In this document: positions 56,009 through 63,877 of the stretch, in pieces
Layout: every line of letters starts with the position of its first letter
How positions within the stretch are numbered: the first letter of the stretch is position 1
Origin: DATARH01 sp963847345
GTDB taxonomy: Bacteria > Pseudomonadota > Alphaproteobacteria > ATCC43930 > CGMCC-115725
Direction: 5' to 3'
NCBI GenBank assembly: GCA_963847345.1
Contig: CAWJZU010000014.1
Span: 62,001 to 126,000 of the forward strand
DNA: 64,000 nucleotides
Made by a program: the position numbers and the translations under genes
The notes under the pieces: generated by a model
What the model was told of the DNA's origin: nothing
Databases searched by the model: none
Seen by the model: only the letters and a program-made list of their open reading frames with translations

Positions 56009-56806
56009 TCACCGGTACAGGGTGATGCTGATCACCGCCCCGAGATCGCCGGCCTTGCCGCCTTCTTTCGGATAGCCGGTAATATCCATCTCGCCCTTCG
56101 GCGAGCCGTGACAGGCAAGGCACGACTCAACGTAATATTCGGGCACCATGACGCGGTAGGCCGGGCGTCCCTTGGCTTCGGCCATTGCCGAATAGGGATC
56201 GCCGCGCGGCCAATCCGGGGCGAGCAGCTTCGCCTTGATGATCGAGGCCTCCCAGCTGTCGGGGCGCGCCTTGCGGTTGCGTATGAGTTCGGCCGGGGCG
56301 GTCACCTTGATCTCGGCCTCGCCGTCGGCGTTGCGCGCGAACGCCTCACTGATCAACCGTCCGAACACCGCCGGGATAAAGCCCTTGAATCCCACTCCCT
56401 TGGCGTTGATCGTCTCCTGATTGGCATCCACGACCTCGACGATCGAGTCCATCATCGCACGGAGCAGCCGACCTTGGCGCGATTGCGGATCGATCGTCGC
56501 CGGATCGACCCCCATATTCGATTTGTAAAGCCGCTTGGCCTCGTCGAGGACGTTCTTTCCGGTCAGCCCCTTGTCTCCGACGTCCGGATTGTTGATCAGT
56601 TCCTGGTTGTTGGAGACGACGGTGCGCGCGTCGCGCAGCATCTCGGCCAGGCTTTCCGCGATTGCCGCGTCGTCGCCGGCCGCTCCCGGCGCGGCGAACG
56701 CAAGGACCGGCGCGACGCAAAGCAACAGCAGGGCCAGCAATGCGACCGGCGTCGTCACCCGGCTCGAGGCGGCTCCGCTTTTTAAGACAGACCATCTCTC
56801 TCGCAT
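56009..56806 (-). CDS. Periplasmic c-type-haem-binding protein (DUF3365 / Tll0287-like)
   Basis: Protein of 265 residues. N-terminal signal peptide (VALLALLLLCVAPVLAFA), an alpha-rich region with NNQELINNPDVGDKG, then FIPAVFGRLISEAF and, near the C-terminus, the haem motif CLACH (about 229-233) in VPEYYVESCLACHGSPKGE. Proteins of this kind sense redox state, gases or small ligands through the haem. The ATG at 56806 gives a correct signal peptide. A far longer open frame to 57907 overlaps two genes of the other strand and is a shadow. Confidence 0.87.
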   Translation of the reverse strand: MRERWSVLKSGAASSRVTTPVALLALLLLCVAPVLAFAAPGAAGDDAAIAESLAEMLRDARTVVSNNQELINNPDVGDKGLTGKNVLDEAKRLYKSNMGVDPATIDPQSRQGRLLRAMMDSIVEVVDANQETINAKGVGFKGFIPAVFGRLISEAFARNADGEAEIKVTAPAELIRNRKARPDSWEASIIKAKLLAPDWPRGDPYSAMAEAKGRPAYRVMVPEYYVESCLACHGSPKGEMDITGYPKEGGKAGDLGAVISITLYR

Positions 56807-56983
56807 CGCCTGGGCTCCCGTGCTCACAGCGGCAATTATCTCGCAGCAGCGAGAGCTTACCGCCTCGCCGGCCGCCGAGAAAGACCGCGATGGGCGGAGC
56901 GCATGCCCAAACGGTGACGGATCGTGTAGCATCGCCGCCTGGCGTACGGTATCCGGTGCGCCAATCGTGATTGGAGGGTCAGG

Positions 56984-58612
56984 ATGAGCGACGCGCCCGG
57001 GTACACCCCGCCGAAGGTCTGGGAATGGAACAAGCCGAGCGGCGGCAGGTTCGCGAACATCAACCGGCCGGTCTCGGGTCCGACGCACGATAAGGAACTG
57101 CCGGTCGGCCGCCACCCGCTGCAGCTCTATTCGCAGGGCACGCCGAACGGGGTCAAGGTCACGGTCATGCTCGAGGAGCTGCTGGCGCTCGGGCATCGCG
57201 GCGCCGAATACGACGCCTGGCTGATCCGCATCGGTGAGGGCGACCAGTTCGGCAGCGGCTTCGTCGCGATCAACCCGAATTCCAAGATCCCGGCGCTGGT
57301 CGACCGCAGCGGTCCGACGCCGATCCGGGTGTTCGAAACCGCCGCGATATTGATGTACCTCGCCGAGAAGTTCGGGGTGTTCCTGCCGACCGAGCCGGCA
57401 GCGCGCGCCGAATGCCTGTCGTGGCTGTTCTGGCAAATGGGCAGCACGCCCTATATCGGCGGCGGCTTCGGGCATTTTTATGCCTATGCCGCGGTCAAGA
57501 TCGAATACGCGATCGACCGCTTTACGATGGAGACGAAGCGTCTGCTCGACGTGCTCGACAAACAGCTTGCCAACAACGAATTCGTCGCCGGCAAGGAATA
57601 CACGATCGCCGACATGGCCTGTTGGCCGTGGTATGGCGGGTTGGTGAAGTTCGGGCAATACGGCGCCACCGAGTTCCTGAACGTGCAGGAATACAAGAAC
57701 GTGCAGCGCTGGGCCGATCAGATCCACGCACGGCCGGCGGTGAAGCGTGGGCGCATGGTCAACCGCACTTCCGGACAGCCTTCTGAACAGCTGATCGAGC
57801 GCCATGACGCCAGCGACTTCGAGACGAGGACGCAGGACAAACTGGCGCCGCGCAATAAGCGGGCGTCTGCATTTCGACATCGTCACCATCGGGAGATGTC
57901 CGATCATGCCGGTTCAGCTCGCTACCCGCAGCAAATCCGTTCGCGAGCAGGTCAGCGCCGAGGAATGGGAGGCCCGGGTCGAACTCGCGGCCGGGCACCG
58001 CGTGCTCGCCCATTACGGCGTCAACGATCTCACCTACAATCATTTCGGGCTGCGGGTGCCGGGCGAACCGGATCACATGCTGATCAAGCGCACGGACTGG
58101 ATGTTTTCCGAGGTGACGGCGTCGTCTCTGTTGAAAGTCGATTTCGCCGGCAACGTTCTGACCGATACCGATGTCGCGACAATCAAGGGCGGCGCGCTGA
58201 TCATCCATGCCGGCTTGTTACGGCACCGCCTCGACCTCAACGCAACGCTTCATACGCATACAGTCAGCGGCATGGGCGTCGCGGCGCACAAATTCGGCTT
58301 GTTGCCGATCAATCAGCATGCCATCCGGTTTTATGGCGAAATCAAATATCACGAATTCGAGGGCTTCGAATTCGACCACGACATGACGCCGAAACTGGTG
58401 CGCGATCTCGATGGCGGCTCGTTCCTGATCTTGCGCAACCATGGCGTTCTGGTCTGTGGCGGCAGCGTCGCCGAATGCGTCGTCAACCATCACTTTCTCG
58501 AAATGGCCTGCCAGGGGCAGATCGCGGCACTCGCGGCCGGGGAAGGCAATTATGCGATCCCGAGCCCGGAAGCCTGCGAATACGCGCACGGCCAGTTCAT
58601 GGCAGCCGGTAA
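56984..58612 (+). CDS. yghU: Glutathione-dependent disulfide-bond oxidoreductase (YghU-like GST), stop codon lost
   Basis: Nu-class glutathione transferase-like enzyme that reduces disulfides or peroxides with two glutathiones. It matches YghU through YTPPKVWEWNKPSGGRFANI, LQLYSQGTPNGVKVTVMLEE, PNSKIPAL and the end segment QLIERHDASDFETRTQDK (about residue 285). The native protein should end near 57858: adding one A to the run at about 57837-57839 would give a TAA at 57856-57858. As the sequence stands, the frame stays open to 58612 and the last 250 codons only shadow the next gene. Likely a single-base deletion. Confidence 0.86.
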   Translation: MSDAPGYTPPKVWEWNKPSGGRFANINRPVSGPTHDKELPVGRHPLQLYSQGTPNGVKVTVMLEELLALGHRGAEYDAWLIRIGEGDQFGSGFVAINPNSKIPALVDRSGPTPIRVFETAAILMYLAEKFGVFLPTEPAARAECLSWLFWQMGSTPYIGGGFGHFYAYAAVKIEYAIDRFTMETKRLLDVLDKQLANNEFVAGKEYTIADMACWPWYGGLVKFGQYGATEFLNVQEYKNVQRWADQIHARPAVKRGRMVNRTSGQPSEQLIERHDASDFETRTQDKLAPRNKRASAFRHRHHREMSDHAGSARYPQQIRSRAGQRRGMGGPGRTRGRAPRARPLRRQRSHLQSFRAAGAGRTGSHADQAHGLDVFRGDGVVSVESRFRRQRSDRYRCRDNQGRRADHPCRLVTAPPRPQRNASYAYSQRHGRRGAQIRLVADQSACHPVLWRNQISRIRGLRIRPRHDAETGARSRWRLVPDLAQPWRSGLWRQRRRMRRQPSLSRNGLPGADRGTRGRGRQLCDPEPGSLRIRARPVHGSR

Positions 58613-58688
58613 TTTCCTGAAGGGCGGTAAGGACTGGGCCGCCTGCATCAGGCTCGCCGACCGGCTCGATCCGTCGTACAAGGACTGA
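57906..58688 (+). CDS. Class II aldolase/adducin-family protein
   Basis: Protein of 260 residues with an aldolase II fold and zinc ligands in NATLHTHTVSGMGVAA (His-x-His) and LRNHGVLVCGGS (third His). The segments HYGVNDLTYNHFGLRVPG and MLIKRTDWMFSEVTASSLL are typical of the branch without assigned aldol substrate. The ATG at 57906 (MPVQLATRSKS) with GGGAG upstream is preferred; a frame open to 57804 adds a stretch without similarity. Probably co-transcribed with the YghU-like gene. Confidence 0.88.
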   Translation: MPVQLATRSKSVREQVSAEEWEARVELAAGHRVLAHYGVNDLTYNHFGLRVPGEPDHMLIKRTDWMFSEVTASSLLKVDFAGNVLTDTDVATIKGGALIIHAGLLRHRLDLNATLHTHTVSGMGVAAHKFGLLPINQHAIRFYGEIKYHEFEGFEFDHDMTPKLVRDLDGGSFLILRNHGVLVCGGSVAECVVNHHFLEMACQGQIAALAAGEGNYAIPSPEACEYAHGQFMAAGNFLKGGKDWAACIRLADRLDPSYKD

Positions 58689-59127
58689 CCGCCGCCGGTG
58701 AGCGAGAGCCCCATCGTGATTGCCCGTAGCCCGGTTGCAGATCGGAGCGGCTTGGCCATCGCCGGGCTGGGTGCCGCGGTTGTCGGTGCCTGTGCCGGCG
58801 TAGGCACAATGGTACAACCCGTACTATAACCCATATCACCGGCCTTACTACCCGCGGATATGCCCGCGCGCCGTCCTCGGCTGTTTGCAACCGTCGGCCG
58901 GCTCGGCGGGTGAAATCTGGCGTCCCCTACCGGATTCGAACCGGTGTTGCCGCCGTGAGAGGGCATTACAGAGCATATCTGGCTGTTTCTGATTATCGCA
59001 TTCTGGCTCGTGAGGCCATTGCAAATACTTGATTTTCTGTCTCCGATCATATATCAGTGTCTCCGCCCATCTCCGGGACACAACCGGGACACTCGGTCGG
59101 GCAAGCAGCTCTGACGGCGGAAACACC
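58689..59127. other. Junction of chromosome and integrated element
   Basis: Holds the tRNA-Glu 3' fragment (58918-58963) and the promoter area of the integrase. To the left of the fragment is a short hydrophobic frame (58698-58829) of doubtful status. The base composition becomes more A+T-rich just right of 58964. Confidence 0.6.
58918..58963 (-). other. 3' fragment of tRNA-Glu gene: attachment site (attL/attR)
   Basis: On the minus strand this reads anticodon loop CTCTCAC (anticodon CTC, Glu), the 3' half of the anticodon stem, T-arm GGTTCGAATCC and AGGGGACGCCA. The 5' half of the tRNA is absent: the bases before GCC do not pair. A tyrosine integrase gene starts about 165 bases to the right. 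This is the pattern left when an element integrates into a tRNA 3' end; the intact tRNA should sit at the other end of the element, to the right of the window. Confidence 0.85.
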
Positions 59128-60363
59128 ATGGCGCGGAGCATCCGATCATCGACACTCGAAACCCGGGCATCGCGTCTCCGCCTGCCGGTGGCGCGGAAGC
59201 CTTTATTCGTGAAGGTGGCGCCGGGTATCGGGCTCGGTTATCGGCGCAACAGAACGGCGGGAACCTGGGTCGCTCGGGTCGCCGACGGCAAGGGCGCAAA
59301 CTGGACGAAAGCCCTCGGGAATGCCGACGACTTCGAGGAACCAAATGGCGGGTCAGTCCTCGACTTCTGGCAAGCCCAGGAAAAGGCCCGCACGTTAGGG
59401 CGTGCCGCGGGTGGCGAAGCCGAGTCGAGAAAGCCCGCTACCGTCGCCGAGGCGATCGAAAGTTATGAGGGCGATTTACGGACCCGAAGGGGAGATGTCG
59501 GCAACGTGTCACGGGTCCGCGTCCACCTGAGGCAAGCGTTGCTCGGCAAATCGGTTGCGCTGATAACGCATCGCGAGTTGCGGCAATGGCGAGACGGGAT
59601 CGTAAAATCGCTGGCCCCAGCTACCGTGAATCGGACGTGCACCGTGTTGAAAGCGGCGCTTAATCTTGCTGCGCAGAACGATGAGCGGATCGTAAACCGG
59701 CGCGCCTGGGAAACAGGGCTCGCGACCATCCCCGACGCAGAGCAGTCGCGGAACGTCATACTGCCGGAGGGCGCCGTGCGTGCCATTATTTCTGCCGCGC
59801 AACAACAAAGCCCTGACTTCGGTTTGCTTATCGAAGTCGCCGCGGTGACCGGTGCACGCGTCGGCCAGCTGGCGCGATTGGAGGTGCAGGACCTGCAAGC
59901 CGATCGCCCCGATCCTCGTCTGATGATGCCGAGTTCGCGCAAGGGCAGAGGAACGAAGAAGGTCGCCAGTCGGCCGGTGCCGATCCCGAAATCACTGGGT
60001 GCGAAACTCCGGACATTGTCAATCGATCGACCGGTGACCGCACCGTTGCTGGCAAAGCCGAGCGGTGCGGCGTGGGCGAAATCAGACCATGCTCGGCTGT
60101 TCACACGCGCGGCGAAGGCCGCAGGCCAGGACCCTGACGAAGTGACGATGTACGCGCTGCGGCATAGCAGCATCGTTCGTCAAATCCTTGCCGGGGTGCC
60201 GATTCGAGTCGTCGCGGTAAACCATGATACCAGCATCGCGATGCTGGAGCGAACCTACAGCCGCTATATCGGCGATCATGCCGACGCTCTGGCTCGCGGA
60301 GCGCTGCTTGAAACCGCCGAACCCGACGGCAACAACGTTGTGCCGCTGCGTGGTTCGCCATAA
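59128..60363 (+). CDS. Tyrosine-recombinase integrase of the island
   Basis: Site-specific recombinase of 411 residues with an Arm/SAM-like core-binding domain (about 115-200) and a catalytic domain. Active-site residues can be seen as Arg in TGARVGQLARLE, the box with Arg in MYALRHSSIVRQ (Tyr stands where many integrases have His), His in NHDTSIAMLERTY and the nucleophile Tyr in TYSRYIG. The ATG at 59128 is chosen; the frame open to 59029 overlaps the attachment region. It lies next to a tRNA-Glu fragment and reads away from it. Confidence 0.92.
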   Translation: MARSIRSSTLETRASRLRLPVARKPLFVKVAPGIGLGYRRNRTAGTWVARVADGKGANWTKALGNADDFEEPNGGSVLDFWQAQEKARTLGRAAGGEAESRKPATVAEAIESYEGDLRTRRGDVGNVSRVRVHLRQALLGKSVALITHRELRQWRDGIVKSLAPATVNRTCTVLKAALNLAAQNDERIVNRRAWETGLATIPDAEQSRNVILPEGAVRAIISAAQQQSPDFGLLIEVAAVTGARVGQLARLEVQDLQADRPDPRLMMPSSRKGRGTKKVASRPVPIPKSLGAKLRTLSIDRPVTAPLLAKPSGAAWAKSDHARLFTRAAKAAGQDPDEVTMYALRHSSIVRQILAGVPIRVVAVNHDTSIAMLERTYSRYIGDHADALARGALLETAEPDGNNVVPLRGSP

Positions 60364-60476
60364 TCGAGGCAAGCGGTAGAATGTGAGATCGCGGCGGCTA
60401 GGCCGACGGGCTGAATGCGGGCACCGCACCCGCTGCCGCCGCGACCACCTTGCGGACAGCGCCAGCGGAGCGCCGA

Positions 60477-60896
60477 ATGATCGAGCTTCCTGAATGCGAC
60501 CGCAGCACGTTCACGTTACCGGAGATTGTCTCTTACGTCTGCCGCGTCACGAAATGCAGCGCCGAGGTGGCAGAAGACGAAATCCGCGCCATGCTGGGCG
60601 AAAGCCTTGAGCCGCTGTATTGGCAGGATCGCAAGAACATTGATCACTATCCACCCGAACCCGGCCCGATCTGGCGCAGCGCCGATATCGACTGGGAGAC
60701 CGGCGGCGTTTCCCTGGACGGTGCGCCGCGCCGCGTGCTGCTCGTCCACAAGAACGCGGCTACTATGCGGTGGCTGGATAAGACGCCCGAGGAAATAGCG
60801 GCAGCGGGCAACCTCACCAACGATACCGACTATAGCCGATATTTATTAGCAAGTGCAAAAAAGGGTGCTGTCCTAATTCGGGGCACAGTGTCCTGA
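60477..60896 (+). CDS. Hypothetical protein of the island
   Basis: Protein of 139 residues with no domain I recognise. It is soluble, acidic and Trp-containing (EPLYWQDRKNI, IWRSADIDWETGG, MRWLDKTPEEIAAAG). The ATG at 60477 has GGAG 6 bases before. It follows the integrase in the same direction with a gap of 113 bases, and could be an island-specific accessory protein (excisionase-like size is exceeded). Its coding status rests on start context and codon use only. Confidence 0.55.
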   Translation: MIELPECDRSTFTLPEIVSYVCRVTKCSAEVAEDEIRAMLGESLEPLYWQDRKNIDHYPPEPGPIWRSADIDWETGGVSLDGAPRRVLLVHKNAATMRWLDKTPEEIAAAGNLTNDTDYSRYLLASAKKGAVLIRGTVS

Positions 60897-60914
60897 GCTG
60901 ACGGGGAGGGTGTC

Positions 60915-61310
60915 CTATTTTGACGTTGGATCAAAGTCAGCAATTCCCTTTATCACTAATGGGTTTGCCCGAATCGTCTGGCGTATGTTCTCTAAAAAGA
61001 GTTCTTCCGTCATGGCCTTCCCCCCGATCGGGATTGGCCCTATTTCCTCCTCTATGACTTGTATAATTCGCCTCAAATTTATAGCCATCGCCTTAGCTAG
61101 CGGAAGCGTCATGGCAACCGATAGTTCTTCTAGCAAGATTATCTGTGACCCTTGTTGTGTCGGTACGGAATTTTGCACACCAAACGTAAACGTGAAATCA
61201 ACTACAGTAGGACGCACAGAAAATGTGTCGGCGTAGATAACTTTGTATTCCGATAAACGCATGGTTGCGGTCGGAATCCGGGTTACCTCCATTTGGTCAG
61301 ACATGTCCAC
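60915..61310 (-). CDS. DUF3467-like small protein
   Basis: Protein of 131 residues. The pattern EYKVIYADTFSVRPTVVDF...FTFGVQ, then SVAMTLPLAKAMAINLRRII and EEEIGPIPIGG, resembles DUF3467: beta-strand start and a helix with conserved LAKAM/NL. No function is known for that family, although it is often encoded near regulators. Its start overlaps the end of the XRE gene by 14 bases, so it is the third gene of a minus-strand operon. The start might also be the ATG at 61301. Confidence 0.68.
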   Translation of the reverse strand: MDMSDQMEVTRIPTATMRLSEYKVIYADTFSVRPTVVDFTFTFGVQNSVPTQQGSQIILLEELSVAMTLPLAKAMAINLRRIIQVIEEEIGPIPIGGKAMTEELFLENIRQTIRANPLVIKGIADFDPTSK

Positions 61311-61824
61311 CTTCCGATACCGATAGCTTGATAGAGCTTGATCGCTCCGCCATAAAGAACGGGGGAGATGTGTTATCGATAGGGCTCATCGTAATTTGTG
61401 GGCTGATGTCCTGCGACAACGGGAGTCCCCGGTAACCGCCGCCGGTTTCGGTAGCTTCGGGAAGATTGTCATTCGAAAAATCTCGGGGCGCGAGCTGTTC
61501 CGGGGATAGATTAACCACCCAATTTACCAGTTCACTAAACGGCACAAAACGTACAACTAGTGCGACATCAAAGACTGATGCAATACGCTTCAATGTGCGA
61601 ATTGAGTAACTATCATACCCACCCTCAAGGATAGATATACGCGGCTGCGCCATGCCAGATTCCACGGCAAGCTTTCCCTGGCTCCACCCCCGAGATTCCC
61701 GCATCGCAAAAATCTGCGAGCCGATATTTGTTGAAAGGTGGGCCGCAGCAAAGCTGTCCCGGCGAGTCTTTTCTTGAAGACTCGCCCAAATTTCCATCCT
61801 AATCAAATTGGTGTCGTTCGACAC
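61297..61824 (-). CDS. XRE-family HTH regulator, probable antitoxin
   Basis: Protein of 175 residues with a Cro/C1-type HTH in IFAMRESRGWSQGKLAVESG...AQPRISILEGG, about residues 38-70, and a following VFDVALVVRFVPFSELVNW segment typical of HigA-like regulators that pair with HigB/Gp49-like toxins. The C-terminal 70 residues are low in conservation. The gene overlaps the upstream toxin-like gene by 26 bases and the DUF3467-like gene by 14. It probably binds the operon promoter near 62190-62260. Confidence 0.83.
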   Translation of the reverse strand: MSNDTNLIRMEIWASLQEKTRRDSFAAAHLSTNIGSQIFAMRESRGWSQGKLAVESGMAQPRISILEGGYDSYSIRTLKRIASVFDVALVVRFVPFSELVNWVVNLSPEQLAPRDFSNDNLPEATETGGGYRGLPLSQDISPQITMSPIDNTSPPFFMAERSSSIKLSVSEGGHV

Positions 61825-62188
61825 GATGTGGCTCCTGTATTACGACGTTACGACGATTTCGTGCGGTACTCATAGCCGAGGCTGGCTGTAATTTTCTGCC
61901 CTTCTCGATCGCGCTATTTAGCAAGATGATTTGCCGACGAATTGTAATGCCGTACATAAACAACGGTCGATATTGAACCTTATTGTGGGGAATGCGTGCC
62001 TCAAAGACGCCTGGCGAGCCTTCATAGCTAGAGACCCATTTGTCTGGCCATCGCTCCATCGCTGCCATCTGAAGAAACCGGACGTTGATTGCCGACCTTG
62101 CGTCCGAAGGGATGTCTTTGGCCAACCACTCAGCGACCGGATTCCGCCCACTCGGCTCCACGTAGTCCACGAACGTCCATATGGCCAT
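61799..62188 (-). CDS. HigB/Gp49-like toxin (RelE superfamily)
   Basis: Protein of 129 residues in the phage-derived Gp49-like (DUF891) group: MAIWTFVDYVEPSGRNPVAEWL, MAAMERWPDKWVSSYEGSPGVFEARI, QYRPLFMYGI and NSAIEKGRKLQPASAMSTARNRR. Such toxins cut mRNA at the ribosome; the basic residues and the EKGRK motif agree. It is the first gene of an operon with the XRE regulator and DUF3467-like protein. An unusual start to the operon is the A+T-rich upstream region with TATAAT at 62261-62256. Confidence 0.83.
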   Translation of the reverse strand: MAIWTFVDYVEPSGRNPVAEWLAKDIPSDARSAINVRFLQMAAMERWPDKWVSSYEGSPGVFEARIPHNKVQYRPLFMYGITIRRQIILLNSAIEKGRKLQPASAMSTARNRRNVVIQEPHRVERHQFD

Positions 62189-62280
62189 CTGACCCTATAA
62201 TAAAAAGTATATCGATGACAACCGTATCCTTGACGCGGCGCCTATATGGATTTTATTATAGCCGCGCCGCCCCAACGAAA

Positions 62281-62311
62281 AGCCCGCTCCGGCATCAACC
62301 GGGCGGGCTTG
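62281..62311 (-). terminator. Candidate intrinsic terminator
   Basis: AAGCCCGC (62281-62288) and GCGGGCTT (62304-62311) form a perfect 8-bp stem. On the minus strand the stem is followed by TT, giving GCGGGCTTTTCG, so termination of leftward transcription before the toxin operon is plausible; on the plus strand GATTT follows. Confidence 0.55.
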
Positions 62312-62329
62312 ATTTAGGGCGGCGTGGGG

Positions 62330-62400
62330 GTAGCAGGTTTGCCGGGAGGCCCTTACACAGTCGTCCCGGTCGGTTCGATCCCGACTACCTCCACCACTTG
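62330..62400 (+). other. tRNA-like sequence, atypical
   Basis: A 71-base stretch with acceptor GGGGGTA/TACCTCC, discriminator A and CCA, and a normal T-arm GTCGG-TTCGATC-CCGAC. The middle is odd: CCGGGA/TCCCGG form a 6-bp stem with a 16-base loop that contains TTACAC, and no normal D-arm is seen. It could be a decayed tRNA or a tRNA mimic carried by the element. A tRNA finder would probably score it low. Confidence 0.4.
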
Positions 62401-62457
62401 AGCGGAGCCGGTCGCCGCGCCAACGGCGCCCAGCCCCTAGACCACCAACCCAGGGAT

Positions 62458-62531
62458 TGCCCCCCTGAAGCGATGATCGTGAGAGCCAATATAGCGATCC
62501 TGGTAGGCCACTTCTACCCGCTTCAGGGGCA
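62458..62531. repeat. Inverted repeat near the left end of the IS1-like element
   Basis: GCCCCCCTGAAGCG starts at 62459 and CGCTTCAGGGGC ends at 62530, so 11-12 bases pair. In addition GGATTGCCCCCnTGAA occurs at 62454 and again at 62546. These may be part of the terminal structure of the insertion sequence, or of a second decayed one. Confidence 0.45.
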
Positions 62532-62556
62532 GTTCCGCAGAGCATGGATTGCCCCC

Positions 62557-63404
62557 ATGAACGTTCTGCCTCGTGACAAACAGATAGCCGTCATTTCCGC
62601 TCTGACCGAAGGCTGCTCAATTCGCGCGGTTGAGCGGCTCACTGACATTCATCGCGATACGATCATGCGCCTTGGCGTCCGCATCGGCAACAGCTGCGCG
62701 GTCCTGCATGACGAGATGATGCGCTTTGTTCAGGTGAACCGCTTGGAGCTGGACGAGCTGTGGAGCTACGTCGGCAAGAAGCAACGCAAAGTGACGAAAA
62801 CCGATCTCGGCCGATATCGGCGATCAGTACGTGTTCATCGGCATCGATGCGACCCGGAAGGCGATCATCTCTTACCGCGTTGGCAAACGCGATGGCGAGA
62901 ACACGAACGCGTTTCTCGCTGATCTGCGGCAGCGGATAGTGAACCGCCCCGAAATATCGTCAGACGGCTTTCCAGCCTATCCTGAAGCCGTCGAGCGCGC
63001 CTTCGGTCTCGATTGCTCGTTCGCGCAGATCGTCAAGCAGTATCAGGGCGAGCCGGCGATCGACACGGCAAGACGGTACTCGCCGGGCGTAGTAGTAGGC
63101 ATACAGCGACGATGGATAATTGGCGCCCAGCGAAAGGTCAGCACGTCCTACGTCGAGCGTGGAAACCTCAGTGTTCGTATGGCGTCGCGCCGGTTCACTC
63201 GGTTGACGAACGGATTCAGCAAGAAGCTGGCGAACCACGTCGCCGCCGTCAGCCTGTACGTGGCGCATTTCAATCTGTGCACGGGTCCATGAAGCCCTGC
63301 GGATTACGCCAGCGATGGCGATGGGGATCACTGATCATATCTGGACGATCGGAGAGCTGATCGACGCGGCGACGGAGGAGCCGGTCGAACAGATGGCAGC
63401 TTAA
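62557..63404 (+). pseudogene. IS1-family transposase, two frameshifts
   Basis: Three collinear segments encode one IS1-type transposase: MNVLPRDKQIAVISALTEGC with the HTH and ELDELWSYVGKKQRK in frame 1; YVFIGIDATRKAIISYRVGK to YVAHFNLC in frame 2; and RVHEALRITPAMAMGITDHI to EQMAA with TAA at 63402-63404 in frame 3. Each change needs one base skipped (near 62805 and at 63281). IS1 can use a -1 shift, but these are +1-type and there are two, so the copy looks inactive or mis-sequenced. Confidence 0.85.
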
Positions 63405-63877
63405 GCCCGCTGTCGCCGGCTCGTTTCCTCGCTGTCCGTCTCAAAATCAAGTTCTAGCTCTATTGGTATAATTTTTAAGAAATCGCTTATTTGTTTTGGT
63501 ATGGAAGGTCTTTTCTCTCTAAATCCGCCATGCCAAAAGCATGAAATATCTGCGCGAAGGTCTTTATGTTTCTCTAAAATCGCGCGCAAATGCGTTAGCG
63601 GAGTAAGGTCTTTTAGGGTTGGCATAAAAATGCCTATCAAAAATAACAAGTGGATAGATAAATGCTCACTTGCCACAATATCCTTTGTGGATAACAGCCA
63701 AACACCAGTACGGCCGGTGAGTTCTCCTGTCCGTTCACCAGCTTGGTATTTCATGCCTTTCGCATATGCGATGGTCGGGAAAACCCGTAGCGCGCGGGTC
63801 ACCTGCTCTGGAACCAACGAGTCGCCACGGACACGCAGCGAAGCGTATGCGCGACGAGCGACATGCTCAGACCTCAT
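63401..63877 (-). CDS. DUF4279-family protein, possible immunity protein
   Basis: Protein of 158 residues. The pattern ALRVFPTIAYAKG, TGVWLLSTKD, then LSIHLLFLIGIFMPTLKDLTP and SCFWHGGFREKRPSIP fits DUF4279, a family frequently seen as immunity-like protein next to polymorphic toxins. I start it at the ATG at 63877, which overlaps the stop of the upstream partial gene (stop at 63869-63867). Its stop TAA at 63403-63401 overlaps the transposase stop from the other strand. More A+T-rich than the core genome, so probably acquired. Confidence 0.72.
   Translation of the reverse strand: MRSEHVARRAYASLRVRGDSLVPEQVTRALRVFPTIAYAKGMKYQAGERTGELTGRTGVWLLSTKDIVASEHLSIHLLFLIGIFMPTLKDLTPLTHLRAILEKHKDLRADISCFWHGGFREKRPSIPKQISDFLKIIPIELELDFETDSEETSRRQRA

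Larger units (their letters stand above)
62189..62556. other. Region between TA operon and IS1 transposase, 368 bases
   Basis: Contains on the minus strand a TATAAT (62261-62256) for the toxin operon, a strong hairpin (62281-62311), a tRNA-like sequence (62330-62400), and a duplicated GGATTGCCCCC motif (62454 and 62546). No protein gene seen. Confidence 0.55.

Noticed and set aside
56009..57907. A 632-residue open frame on the minus strand that includes the c-haem protein
   Set aside because: Only the last 265 codons encode a known domain with signal peptide; the upstream part lies antisense to the YghU-like gene and has no ribosome site at its start.
58698..58913. Short hydrophobic frame followed, in another frame, by a Tyr/Pro-rich WYNPYYNPYHRPYYP
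   Set aside because: The two parts together resemble small Tyr-rich envelope proteins, but they are out of phase, the second part has no stop before the tRNA fragment, and no ribosome site is clear.
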